Part shown: in pieces, positions 1 to 10,839 of the stretch
Numbering within the stretch: the stretch's first letter is position 1
Layout of the letters: every line of letters starts with the position of its first letter
Origin: Clonostachys chloroleuca
Lineage: Eukaryota; Ascomycota; Sordariomycetes; Hypocreales; Bionectriaceae
Assembly: GCA_037952775.1 (NCBI GenBank)
Contig: JBANAY010000003.1
Location: 22,692,001 to 22,756,000, forward strand
DNA length: 64,000 nucleotides
Reading direction: 5' to 3'
Translations under genes and position numbers: made by a program
The notes under the pieces: generated by a model
What the model was told of the DNA's origin: nothing
Databases searched by the model: none
What the model saw: only the letters and a program-made list of their open reading frames with translations

Positions 1-1
1 C

Positions 2-721
2 TCTTTATTTGCTCTTTCGACCTTTTGCATCATTGGATTCACAACTACCGTGCTGATGAACCTGTTTTACTGCCGCTTCGGATGTTACTGGTACGCCTGT
101 TTCCCATCTCTAGAAGATGCCTGGGGTAGCTGATATTGTTTAGGTCACTTGATAATCCGTGTGATGCAAGTTGTGTCGTTGTCAAAGATAATGTGGGCTG
201 GGCTTTCCATTTCGCAAGTGGCCTTCTCAGTAAGCATCGCTTGGCGGCAATACCAAATCCAGTTGCTAACTCTACCAACCTAGTCTTTGTTCTTCCCCTG
301 GTTTACATTAATCGATTAAACATGTCGAAAACACAGAGGATTAGCACCGGTATTATCTTTTGTCTGGGGTTCATCAACCTCTGCATCTCCTTGGCTAGGT
401 GGTTCATCGTCCAATCCGTGTTCTCACCGAGCCCTTCTCTTCCTTTCGGCGGTACGTTCTTTCTGCTTGGGTGTTTTAACCCATCGAAACTTACGTCCTT
501 TCACAGAGGCTCTTGCTGTGTCAGACGCGCATTCAGGGTTGATAATCTCTATTTTACTGTCACTCCGAGCGTATCTGAGAATATTCCGTGGAGAAGACCC
601 CGAGACTCGCGATGCGCGCCTAACCAGTACCAGTACCAGTGCTACTGGCTGCCGCTCCCAAGTATCAGCTATCCGTAAAGAGATCACTACATGTCAAGAA
701 ATCTCTTATCTTAGCGTGTAA
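2..721 (+). CDS. Fungal rhodopsin-like (SAT4 family) integral membrane protein, 3' part
   Basis: The gene enters from the left edge, so the N-terminal helices are missing. Exons read 2-90, 144-229, 284-451 and 507-721. The three introns (91-143, 230-283, 452-506) all have GT..AG ends and keep one frame to the TAA at 719-721. The spliced product has a membrane helix ending in FYCRFGCYW, a loop with paired Cys (NPCDASC), then helix IFVLPLVYINRLNMSK followed by a helix ending SLARWF, and a last helix ending LLSLRAYLRIFRG before a polar tail. This order, with a Cys-containing extracellular loop and a basic residue-rich cytoplasmic loop after VLPLVY, is that of the fungal rhodopsin-like/SAT4 membrane family. 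Members are plasma-membrane proteins of mostly unknown function; a ligand cannot be read from the sequence. No breaks seen in the visible part. Confidence 0.8.
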
Positions 722-1214
722 GATTGATTATCCTCTGAGTATTAGAATATTTGAAATTCGCTGATGCGGTCAACAGGGACGAGCAGGCGTTTTTCCAAGG
801 GAGAGTTCCCGATGTGTTTTGTGATACGAGATCAATTAGGACGGTATCGGTGAATGGAAATGCGGTCTGAGATTTGAAGCGACGTGCGACTTAGGCCTTT
901 TCCCTTTGATAAGAGGTATTTGCGTCCCCTGCGCGCCTCAACCCGTGGTAAGAAGGCTGACAGCGTCTCCAGCTAGTTAGAGATGTTTCACGCGAATGAG
1001 TGGATGACGCTACAGATATATGCTTCAAGTTCCCCAGCGTCACTCAGTGGACGGAAGAATTATGTTTCCTTTAGAGAGACATCAATAGCAAGCTTTATGT
1101 AGAATCATCAAATAACATCGTTATCTCCAAAATACCTCAAAGTGATGAGATGGCTGCGACAGTCCAATTATCTAGTACGCAATGAGTGAAAAAAAATCTC
1201 TTAACACATGTAGT
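722..1214. other. Intergenic region, nothing recognised
   Basis: About 490 bp between the 3' ends of the convergent rhodopsin-like gene (+) and the MFS gene (-). No coding signal, RNA gene or repeat was recognised. Confidence 0.5.
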
Positions 1215-2808
1215 CTAATGCAGTCTAAAGAACCAGAGCCAAAGTGGAATGATCAGAGCCAGCTGTAAACAAACATAATACACCAACATCTCAATACCAA
1301 AACGATTCGAAATAAGACCAAAGACAAATGGCATGAAAGCTGCACCAATTTGGCCCATGGAGTTAACAAACGAGATGCCCGCAACCTGCACTTCCCTGGG
1401 GAGCAACTGTGTCATCATAATAATGCCAGAGGGATACAAGGGCCCGAGTAGGAAGCCCAACAAAGCCATCAGAGCGACCGAGACAGCTGGGATGGTTGAA
1501 ATTGCAAAGGCAACTTGAGAAAGAAGAGCCAGGCAAAGGAAAGAGGTTACCAGCAGTTGAACTGGCACATACCTTGTCATTACTCCTAGGGAAAGTTTCC
1601 CTGCAGCTAAGCCGAGGTGAAATAGGGAGACGCAAGCCCCCCAAGCAGATTTGAGCCTTCGTTTACTCTATTCATGTACGCGATGCCCCATCCTGTCACG
1701 GTAACTGTGGAAGAGAGGTTAGGTTGCGTTGGAGTGAATTGTCTGGGTAGGGGAATGCTTCTCACATTCGACGCCCATGAACGCAGATACATAGGCGCTT
1801 CCAATCCACGTGGCAGTATAGCTAAAACTGGATTGAGGGCTCGGTTCTTCATCGGGTTCTGCTTCGTCTCGAATATTCTTTCGCCCATTTTCGACGTGGA
1901 ATGACTCGACATCATGTTGCCAAAAGGAATACGCCAGGCATGGTAGCTCGAGGAAAACAAAAGCGGTCTGGGATAATCAGATTAGCCATAGATTCGGTCG
2001 TTTATTTCTCTGTCTCAGGTTTTGCATACAAGAACATAATACCAGTTGTACCACGGCTTATGGGCAGCCGAGGTGATGGCGTTTGCTAGAAAAGGCCCAG
2101 AAGCGGCACCGATTGAAAATGCGCCATGGAGTAGGCCGATGACCGTCTTGGCGGGCTTCATCCCCCGACCCAGGCGTAGAGCGACCCATCCATCAGCCCA
2201 AAAAAGCCAACGGCGACGAGGGAGGCCAGGAGAACCGGGAATGGGGGTGCCTGGGAAGCAGTCAAGGCGTAAGTCAATTGGCATACTGGCGCGATGATAA
2301 CGGCGACGCGACGGCCGCATTTCAAGTGCAGAGAACGGCTGAAATAAGCGGCGAGGAAGAACCCAACAGGGGGGCATAGAAAGATAATGGATATAGCTTT
2401 GTCGGAGAGTTGATAATATTCCTCTAACTGTATTCGACGGCGAATTGTCAGCTTGTTGCTTGTTAATGAGTCGGTCGATCGAGGGACGGCGTCATACCTG
2501 CGGTAATATGGCCTAAGAAGAACAACGTCAGCAAGTTTTCGCATGTTGTCGTACATGACATCACAAGACAAGACAAGACAAGCTAGGGAAGGAGTAGGAA
2601 GGGAGCGATGATGGCTATTGCAGGGTGAACTCACGCCCAAGGTGGAGGCTACCAATCCTGCAACGAAAAGCGCATATACGCCCGAGGCTATTTCAGCGAG
2701 TGGAAGTGCCTCCTTGTTCGGTTCGAGGATCTCTGAGGACAGGAGCGCTTCTTCAGTTCCAAGATGCTCGTCGCGACCCCGCCTGGCGATCAACGGTTCC
2801 GATTCCAT
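1215..2808 (-). CDS. MFS transporter (BSC6/fucose-permease-like), frameshifted twice
   Basis: Twelve-helix major facilitator of the fungal group related to Bypass-of-stop-codon protein 6 and fucose permease; substrate unknown. Start chosen at 2808 (MESEPLIARRG), which gives the usual acidic cytoplasmic N-terminus before the first helix (ASGVYALFVAGLVASTLG). Exons: 2635-2808, a 15-bp micro-exon 2498-2512 (AILPQ), 2030-2427, 1766-1967 and 1215-1704. The junctions rebuild family motifs such as STLGAILPQLEEYY and, at the 4/5 join, FMGVEFTVTGWG. The loop motif FSRSLHLKCGRR and the last four helices (ending LWLWFF) are clear. Two one-base frame breaks interrupt it: at the five-C run 2162-2166 (between AWVGG and MKPAKTV) and at the six-C run 1637-1642 (between NRVNEGSNLLGG and ACVSLFHLGLAAGK). 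One extra G on the coding strand in each run restores an ungapped family-like alignment. So this is either a pseudogene or an intact gene with homopolymer errors; I favour the latter. Confidence 0.8.
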
Positions 2809-3588
2809 CGCTGCTCCTCTCGCTGTGGAGCGGTAACCTGCGTAAGGTAGCGAGGATGGAGTAGGAAAGAGCCGGGTGGAAGGGATGGCGACAGCAAGAA
2901 CCAGCGAGGAGAACGGATAGAATAATAGTAAAATGGCTGGATGGTGATGCTGGACAGAACTCATGAGGCAAGCAGGGGGCCGATGGCGGCATCTATAATG
3001 CGTCCGTATTTGGAAAGATAAGCGATAAGATAAGACCGACGTGCTGATAACAGAACACTGGCCAATTAGAAGAGCGCGATGGGCGATAAGGGTCAAGCTT
3101 ATCGCCTTACGTCATCCCCTTGGTGTCTGTAGCTCCTCGGAAATCGGAACTTGTAAAATACCTTCCCTTAGCTTGAGATAACTACACAAGTTACGAGCTT
3201 GTCGAGTCATGAGGGAACCTTTTTGATGCTTGTCATTTAGAATAATATCCCTCACATATCCCTAGATGGCCACATGCTTTCACAGCTGAGTCATGCCCGA
3301 AGGAGAAATCGTGCTCAAAGCCCATTCCGCTCAGCTTCGCCCTGTTTCGATCGGAATAGCCTGCGTGTATCTCAAAAACTCATGATGTTCACTGCTCACT
3401 TAGAATACATGCTAGATAATTCATATAATTTATTGAAAAATAAAGCCTCATGTCAAATTCCCGAACCACTGCACTTAGATCTCACTTCCCCTAAGTTTTC
3501 CGGCCGGATTGATATCCAGCAGCCAACGACAGCACCGTAGTCTCTCCGAGTCCGACAAGGTATTGGTTATGCCTTCTCACCTTCAAAT
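2809..3588. other. Intergenic region, nothing recognised
   Basis: Upstream region of the MFS gene and the 3' flank of the ankyrin gene. Open frames here are short and lack any recognisable motif. No RNA gene or repeat seen. Confidence 0.5.
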
Positions 3589-5541
3589 CTATTCTTCCAG
3601 CACAATACGCGAAAGGGGAGAAGGATTTAACTCGGGATGAGCGGTTTCTTGGTGCTCAAGCAATTGATGAAAATCCGACCAATTCCTGCCGCAGCATTGG
3701 AAGCCTTTCAAGTACTCGACTCCTTTGGTACGTATGGAGAGAGAAGAGTGAATTGAAGAAGCAGCCTTGGACGAGGATGCCGACCCACGCCAAGGTTTGG
3801 CTGCGTTGAGCATTCTTAGAAATTCTCCTGATCCTGGTCCCGATGATGATTTTATTTCGGCCTATTCCCTCTTCCTATTGCATTCCTGAGGGATAGCGAT
3901 GTGATCGACTTTCGGGACAGAGGAATCTGTACTTCCCGGGAGAGGCGATGACAAACCAAGACTCATGTGTTGCTTTCTCTGATGAGACGGACGTTCGTCG
4001 CCCGAGCTATCTGACATGGTGAATCCATCATCTGTCATACCATACGATTCCTCCACGGCAGGTGATATTCGTAAGTTTGTCTCATTACTTTCAGACGCGG
4101 ATAGGGGAATTTTATTATGGTGGGTGACCTTGGTGCATCGCAAAGTTCTTATCATCCCGCAATCTCCGGTAAGGTCATTGGATATCCTTGATGGCAGTTG
4201 GCCATTAGTTGACCTTGGCCACGGATCAACCTTTCCAGTCGCCAGTAAAAGAGGTGTGATGTGCACATGCCCTGAATCTAAAGCGTAGAATAGTGGCGTC
4301 TTCCCTGCATTATCCTTTCGATCAAATTTGATTTGGTACTCAGAAGAAGTGCGTTCTTCTTGAGTCTCGTACCGGAGTAGCTGGGCAGCTATTGAAGTGA
4401 GGCCAGTTTGCGCGGCCCAGGACAGTGGGCTCCTTCCGCATTTATCTGGAATGTCAAGCTCAGCACCGTGCTGTATAAGACTGCTCGCGATAGATGTGTT
4501 GTATTTAGAGCACACAAGTCCTAATGGAGTTCGCCCAAGTTTGTCCTGATGGTTAACGTTCACAAGACTGATCAGAGGAGTGATATCCGGAACTGTCCAA
4601 TCCTTCTCAAGGCATATATGTAAAATGGTTCGACCATACGAGTCGAAGTCACCGCCCACCTTTTTCATTAATAGCTTATTCGACAAATCCCTTCGACGAA
4701 ACATGTTTAGAACCATATGTCCTGGAGAAATGGATGGAAGGGTATTCTTCGCTTTCATTTTCGGTAGTTCGGTGACAAGGCCGTATACCGTGTCATAGTA
4801 GGATTTGATCGCAGCGTGTGAAGCCGATGAGCTTTCCCTGGTTGAAATTGCATACTGAAGGCGCGTAGACGCTGCGTGATTCGAGAGGACCACTGCCTTC
4901 TCTACTAAAAAGGGTAAGGCATCCGTTATATAATTGTCCTGACAGCCTTGACAACCGGAACACTCGATAGGAAGGCGGAGCATTGAGAAAAGGGATAGAA
5001 GAAGGAACGACATTTGGTTAGATTTTGAATTTATCAATACTTGCTGAATTTCTCGGAATATTGCGACCCGGTTTGAGCATATTTCTTCATGTAATATAAT
5101 GCCGCTTTGGCGAAGTTGAGGGAGATCTGGATCAGGCTCGGAGTTAAATTTAAGGAAAATGAAGCCAATAGCACGACTTCGGTTCGACCTGTATGGAATT
5201 TAGCTAGCGGATCGCCCCTTCTAATAGCTCGAACTCACAGTTCAACGTAGTCACTGAAAGTCACGTTGGATTCGCTCATGTTCCATCCATTACCAATAGG
5301 CAATGCACGCTCAGAGAATGGGCTCGCCTTCTGACCGGCGAGAACACTTTCTGAGCAATCGAAATTCTTCTGCGCACATCGATCGCATTTCTGCCCAGGC
5401 CACACGCGGTCCCCGGGCTCACACTAGCCGTATGGTCAGCGCAGAACAACAGGCAAAGAACGAGTGATGAAATCTACCTTTTGTTTATCCTTCCTGCATT
5501 GCGTGCATTTTGTAGTTCAGTCGTCTGGGTCCGTCCGTCAT
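3589..5541 (-). CDS. Cys-cluster / ankyrin-repeat / C2H2 protein, interrupted by TAG and a frameshift
   Basis: Exons 5478-5541, 5239-5423 and 3589-5188 (introns 5424-5477 and 5189-5238, both GT..AG). Exon 1/2 joins make a fungal cysteine cluster, CTQCRKDKQKCEPGDR followed by CDRC and DCSES, resembling N-terminal Cys modules of fungal ankyrin proteins. The large exon holds a helical region with CSGCQGCQD, then ankyrin repeats (DSYGRTILHICLEKD, DKLGRTPLGLVCSK, DKCGRSPLSWAAQTG, DNAGKTPLFYALDSG). A Ser-rich stretch ends at NRKRE and TAG (3862-3864). The same frame stays open after that TAG for 91 codons and contains a C2H2-like unit (FQCCGRNWSDFHQLLEHQ..H) down to 3589. The start is uncertain: the best ATG (5539-5541) reaches the Cys cluster only if the A4 run (T4 at 5508-5511) is one base shorter. 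Likely a regulatory or scaffold protein; function unknown. It may be a recent pseudogene. Confidence 0.65.
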
Positions 5542-5783
5542 TTTGTTGCTTGTCCTTTGCAAGTTGCCGCGCTATACGATACGTCTTGAGGAGCCTGGCG
5601 TCGGAATCGACAAGGTGATGCTATATGATGCGATTGAGAAAGGATAATTGGCTGGTGTGGTGTTGGATGGGACTTCAAAGTTTGGGTATAGAGTAGAGAA
5701 AGAGTTCATGTTGGCGGGAAAAGATCTTTTGATTGAATAAGCCCCTGGCTGAGAGTTGATTGGGCGCAGCCTGCAGGAGGTTA

Positions 5784-6190
5784 TCGCAGTCATCGCAGTC
5801 GTCGCACAGCTGCGTCAAAGACTTCTAATTGGTTCACTGTAGGCAGCATCAACTAATAGGTAGGTAAGTGATTCATGTTTTGCCATGCCCATTACTTCAT
5901 AATGCATATATTTCTTAGCGCAGAGCTCGTCGCAGTCATCGCAGTCATCGCACAGCTGCATTGGAGATTTCTAATTGGCTTTCTGTCAGCTGCGCTGATT
6001 GGGTTATGCCGTGCCCATCACAATTCATAACGCATACATTTCTCAGCGTGGCGCTCTCGCAGTCATCGCAATGTTATATCGAGTATCTCTTATTGGTTCG
6101 CTGCGAGAACTAAGTAGGTAGTTCAAGTTATGCCGTGCTCATCACATTTCACAAGATTGAATGCATGCATTTTTCATCGTAGTGCCGATT
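5784..6190. repeat. Degenerate tandem repeat, three ~127-146 bp units
   Basis: The motif TCGCAGTCATCGCAG (or its start) begins at 5784, 5930 and 6057, giving unit lengths of 146, 127 and about 130 bp. Each unit continues with a C/G-rich start (CGCACAGCTGC in the first two), a TCT(A/T)ATTGG(T/C) block, a TATGCCGTGC(C/T)CATCAC-like block and a GCATA(C/T)ATTTCTCAGCG-like end. The copies are diverged but colinear. They sit between the start of the ankyrin gene and the 3' end of the kinase gene. No open frame runs through them. A relic of a minisatellite or a repeated promoter/UTR segment is possible. Confidence 0.75.
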
Positions 6191-6264
6191 GCAATCTTTG
6201 CTTCTAGGTATACATCCTTATAAGCTGCGAGATCTGTATAAGAAGTCCCTTTGTTAAAATAAGC

Positions 6265-8784
6265 TCAACTATTGGTCACCCTTCTTATCCATGTCCCTGC
6301 GTGTCTCGGGAACCCTGTTTCTTGGTCTTGCCGCTTATAGGCACGATGTAGTTTCAGGCCAAGTTCATACTCTTCCTTTTGAACCTCTGAGAGCTCTTCT
6401 CTGATGGCTTCAATCTTCTTCCTTCCCTCCTCACGCTTTCGCCGTTCCTCAGCACTGGACCATAGCGAATCTTTCGGCAACAGCGATGTCGATTGATCGA
6501 TAGCTCTACCCAAGTTGACCCGTCGATTTGCAAGCTCTTGTAATTTGAAAGTCAAGAAACTAATGCGATCCTGAGGCTCAAAAGCTGCTGGAACCAGGGG
6601 TAGCTCTTTATTTGATTCCATCGCGTCCGTTTCGTCTTCAGCTTTGGATGTTGTTGAGTTCTTACCCGAGATGATATGGGCATTATCAACAATCTTAACC
6701 AAACTATCACTCCCAGGATTCGCCCAGGATGAATTATTTATAGGTAGTTCGACTTGTTCATTTGATTGGGGCGGAGAAGTATCTGATGATCTTTGTATTG
6801 ATTGCAGTAATTGTCGCTCAATATGGGTTTCACCGACTCCGCCTGCCCATGTTTTATCGGCGTTTTGTTGACCGACTGCTGCGGTATTCGAGTTCGAGGC
6901 AGACGGGCGAAGCGTATGGGAATCAGTTTCGGGATGGACCAGCTGACTGATTGGAGACTGACGAGAAGTTAGATATGATTCTCTTCCAACGTCCTGAATT
7001 GCTCGAGGATGGAAGTCCAAGGGTTCTTTCTCCATCTGTCGAGTTGTGAACTCTCTGGTAGCCTTGTTTCGTGAGATCTTTTATCTTCGCGGCGTAACTT
7101 ACTGCTTCGACTTTCTCTTTATCAAGCTCTCCTTGAGGTTCCTTGTTTGTTGCTGTGACCATAGACATCTCCTTGGCTTTTGAGACTTCTATTCCTGGCT
7201 CTTGGGGTGGGGCTACTACCGGCGGCACTGATTTCCGCCTAATTTGTAGATTCTTCCGTGGGTATGTCTGTATATCGGAATGCCCCCTGTGGAAGTGTGT
7301 TTGTACTGAACTATTAATCTGCTCGTGAGGTTCTTGATTCTCAGAGCGCTCCGTAGGCCACGAAGCCGAAGCTGTCGTAGGGACCGTTGTTTCCCAACCT
7401 TCGAGAATTGGTTGCTCGTCCCTAGATGAAGGCCTTAATTGAGGGATGAATGCCGATTGGGGCTGTTTAGACGGTTGAGAAGCGGGAGTAGAAGGAGGAC
7501 TCTGCCTCGCTATTCTAACATCTTCTAGGGAGCTCCTTGTCGGCCAAACGGCTGAGGGTCCTGTAGTTTCCTGGTGGCGATACGGTAGGTCAGTGACATT
7601 GGCGTTCTCTGCAAGAGGCGTGCTGGGTTGTTCCCAGTACGAATTAGGGATGTCTTGGTCGAACCATGGATGTTCTAGGGCATCCAATGCGGTGAGTCGA
7701 TCTCTGGGATTGCAGACAATGAGCGATCTTAAGAACGCAACCCCCCCTCACTCACTGATAGGTCTTTCAGAATGGCCTCGGGAAAGTCGATCTGACCGAA
7801 TGCAAACTTCGAAAGCTTTGCCACATTTCCGAATGTGGCTTGGCCAGTGAGGACTCTGAAAAGAGTCTCCCCAAAGCACCACATGTCGGCGGCATAAAGG
7901 TTACCATACCCTTCAGCATCACTGGTTACGAATCCATGGAGCTCAGGAGGCCAAAATACAGGCGTGCCGCGTCTTGTTGTAGTCGAATTCATCTCATGCC
8001 CCAAGCTGCGTCGGCTGATTCCGAAATCAGCCAACTTAACCGCCCAGGGGCTCTCTGGCGGGTGGCTTTGAATCAGGATGTTCTGGGAAGGAGCAGATCC
8101 TGTTAGTAAGGCTCGTTTAAAAATATATGGAACGTGTGTGAGGTTTGTCTTACCGCAGGTTTTATATCTCGATGCGCAAAATACTCCTCATGCATACAAG
8201 AAATCGCTTCCAGGACTTGAGATGCAATCTCTCGTGTCTGATATTCTGGAAGTCGATGGTCTGGGCACTTGTCGAAAAGAAACATTTGTAAATCCCCGAG
8301 TTTGCAGTACTCCATTGCTATGTGAATGGTATCCTCGCTCGTGAACCACCCAAGAGATTTGACAAACAGATCTCCATACTAGTGAGCACCAAATATATAT
8401 GTCAGCTAGAATTTAGCTCACGGCATTGATCAGGGACCACGTTACCCGTAATGAGGAGAATTTGGCAATTGCCTCAAGCTCGCGAACATAAAAGTCGCGG
8501 TTGGATAAAAGCTCGGCTTCTGGAATGCGGATATTTTTGACGGCCCGGAGTTGTGTTGGGAGTCCTGTTCTCGGCGACTTCCTGCATTGCAGGTCCACTG
8601 ACCCATTTCCACCAGCGCCTATAGTCTTGATTCGAATCCATACGTCCTCTTTCTGTTCCAGACGGCCTCTAAGTCCTCGGGGGTGGACAATATACTGTTG
8701 ATGCCCGTCATAACGGAATGCCGCGCGTAGCTTCGAATCTCGCACGGACTCGGGGAGTTTTTCGAGCTGATCAAGGGCTGCCAT
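6265..8784 (-). CDS. Serine/threonine protein kinase with long C-terminal helical tail, one frameshift
   Basis: Start at 8784 (MAALDQLEKLPES). Exons 8446-8784, 8154-8378, 7103-8082 and up to 7035 to 6265. The last intron starts GTAAGT at 7102 and ends either 40 or 67 nt later. Kinase motifs appear in order: glycine loop GAGGNGSV, Lys in AVKNI, hinge MEYCKLGDL, catalytic loop HRDIKPANIL (split by an intron after KPA), DFG in LADFGIS, activation end GTPVFWPPE, DMWCFGETLF, and subdomain XI NPRDRLTALDALEHPWF. After the domain come about 400 residues rich in Ser, Pro, Gln and Glu, ending in a charged helix (about 60 residues, probably coiled coil) rich in Glu, Lys and Arg. Frame is lost at the seven-C run 7741-7747: one more G on the coding strand joins LSVSEGG to VAFLRSLIV. 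It resembles kinases common in large numbers in Aspergillus-type genomes; substrate unknown. Confidence 0.85.
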
Positions 8785-10839
8785 GATCCCACAAGGCCGC
8801 CCAGTTGCAATAAATGCTGTGAAATAGGCCTATTCACAACAGGAGGCTTGAGAACCTTAATCGAACGGATTCGCCGTCGCTCACGATCAAGCGTGGCTAT
8901 GCAAAGAAGTCAGCCAGCCTTGGGAAGCTGAAATCTGGTTCGCATAGGCGAGCGCGCGCTTATTGGAGCGGGGTTACTCGACCAAAAATAAACGTCATGT
9001 GCAAGCCAGACTGGGCGGTTAAGAATAAATCTATGAACAAAATGGAATAACATATAAGATAGTAATATATAATAGCTAGCAACCTTGGGCCAGCCTGCAG
9101 GTAACATCATTATAGCCTAAGCGATTTTCTTCACTCGTATTGAACATGCGTAATATGTTATTATAGAGGTAATGCAGGCAACTTGAACTAGGATAACGGC
9201 GCTTAGGGAGCCAACGCCCCTTGTTCTTATGCTGTGCTCGTGCTGACATGCATAATGTAGCAACCGGATGAGGTGTGAGTTTTCTTCTTCCCCTCAACTT
9301 TTACCGGACTCTCATGCAATGCCACCTGAATATCGTTTATTGCTATAGAGCCTGGAGTTTAAGAAATATCTCTTTCTATGTTGCCTGCGGATATCGCCGA
9401 GTAGGTCATTTGGCAAGAGACCTCGGATGGGTTTGAGAGCATCACCCTCACTAGACCGGACATATTCGCCTTCCTCTACAGCATGCTAAGAGACCCTACT
9501 GTCAGTCGCTTTATCCGCTCGCTTGGTCTCGAGAACTGCCAAGTTCTACTTCCATGATCTCATACTCGTAACAGTACATACCACATCCAAGGGCCTCCCT
9601 TGCCTAGAGCAGTCAAGAGTCTGCGCGGCATCATCTCCCCTTACTGAGAATACGTGATTGAAGATCGAGTAATTCGGACTTACCTAATATGAAGCCCCCT
9701 AGTATGGATGGGTGCAAGCGATTAAAGAACCTCGAACTTGAATCTCATTAATCCTGGGGGCATCCTTTAGCGACCTAGAGCTGTCCGTGGTAGCGGCCCA
9801 CGCTGATCCCACTGATTGGCAGCCGCAGTTCGGGATGCATCCATGTTCCATCGCAGTGCTCATCGCACTCGTTGCTCGTAGGTATCCACCCTCTATATCC
9901 TCCAAGATGCTCCGAGCATGGATCGAGCTTGAGTGCACGAGAAGTCATTTTTCATGTGTGCCACATCACGGAGCAGCAACAGACGCGGCACAGCGAGTGC
10001 TGTAAGAAATATTCAAGGCAATGATTTATATTCCATATTGCATTAGCTAGACCAGGCTCTTGAGCAGCCTGAACCCTTTGGTTCAGTGCAACTTTGTACC
10101 CTCCCATTGATTTGCTAGCATACTATTCGGAGCCCTCTGCAATGTCGGTGGCGGCAGCATTCCTCTGCAGAACATTTTCAGTCGGGGGTTGCCAAAAGTT
10201 AAGCCAGACTGTTTGCTGACTTCTTGTACCATGCTCTTCCACTGTTTGTCAGCTTCAAGCTCTGCTACCCAAATGCGAAGAGAGGCGGAGTTTTATCTAC
10301 CTCTTTTCTTATGTTGCAGATGACTCTGGACGATAGCTATGATGGCAAGTGCAGCAGCAATGGAACCGAAGATAATAGTGAACAGGACTTCGGACTTCAT
10401 GTTGGTATTCCTGGGACGGGCATATATAACTTTAGGTATTTCCAAAGTGAGAAGAGTATGGAAGAGTGCAGGTCCATTTGGTTTTCTCTCTGTAAGGCTT
10501 CTGCATAATACTTATGCTGAATGATCCCTGCATTTTGCGCTCAGCCTCTAATCGTGTGAGCGGTACCGCCATGCATATAATTTCCCGCTATTACAACATA
10601 CGCATCAAACCATTGTCCCACCAAATCAACATTGGTGGGCGACTGACTACTCACGCACCCATGTTGGGAACCTTAGCAATATGCACCTTTGTTCGTCTGC
10701 TGCTGTCACTACCTCATCTTGATGTCCTTTTGATAATAATAGATATTTAGCCAAAATTGTTCCTCCTGGCGATGCTACCAGCATTCCAAAAATTAGACGC
10801 TTGTATTTAGGGCTCAGACGGTCCAAGGTGAACACTAGC
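8785..10839. other. 2-kb gap with one dispersed repeat fragment
   Basis: No gene recognised. A stretch near 9418-9560 on + reads plausibly (it includes the phrase FAFLYSMLRDPTVSRFIRSLG) but has no start, no family match I know and stops soon; it may be a relic. Near its right end lies one copy of a repeat shared with 39.4 kb (listed separately). Confidence 0.45.
10602..10685 (+). repeat. Dispersed repeat fragment, copy 1
   Basis: This ~84-bp stretch aligns without gaps to 39355-39438 on the same strand, about three-quarters identical by eye, with many of the differences being transitions. The best block is CC(A/G)ATC(A/G)AC followed by GGTGGG(C/T)GACTG and, later, GGGAA(C/T)CTT(A/G)GCAAT(A/G)TGCA. 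It lies just downstream of the DUR3 gene. Probably the remains of a transposon end; the element type cannot be told. Confidence 0.5.

Noticed and set aside
136..678. Single long + frame starting MFRSLDNPC as an independent gene
   Set aside because: It reads through two introns. Splicing gives a better family match and a different C-terminus ending at 721.
7741..7768. A 28-nt intron explaining the kinase frame break
   Set aside because: Too short for a fungal spliceosomal intron and lacking a branch site; one missing G is simpler.
9699..10005. Overlapping 70-80 codon frames on both strands
   Set aside because: No motif and no exon structure; consistent with chance.
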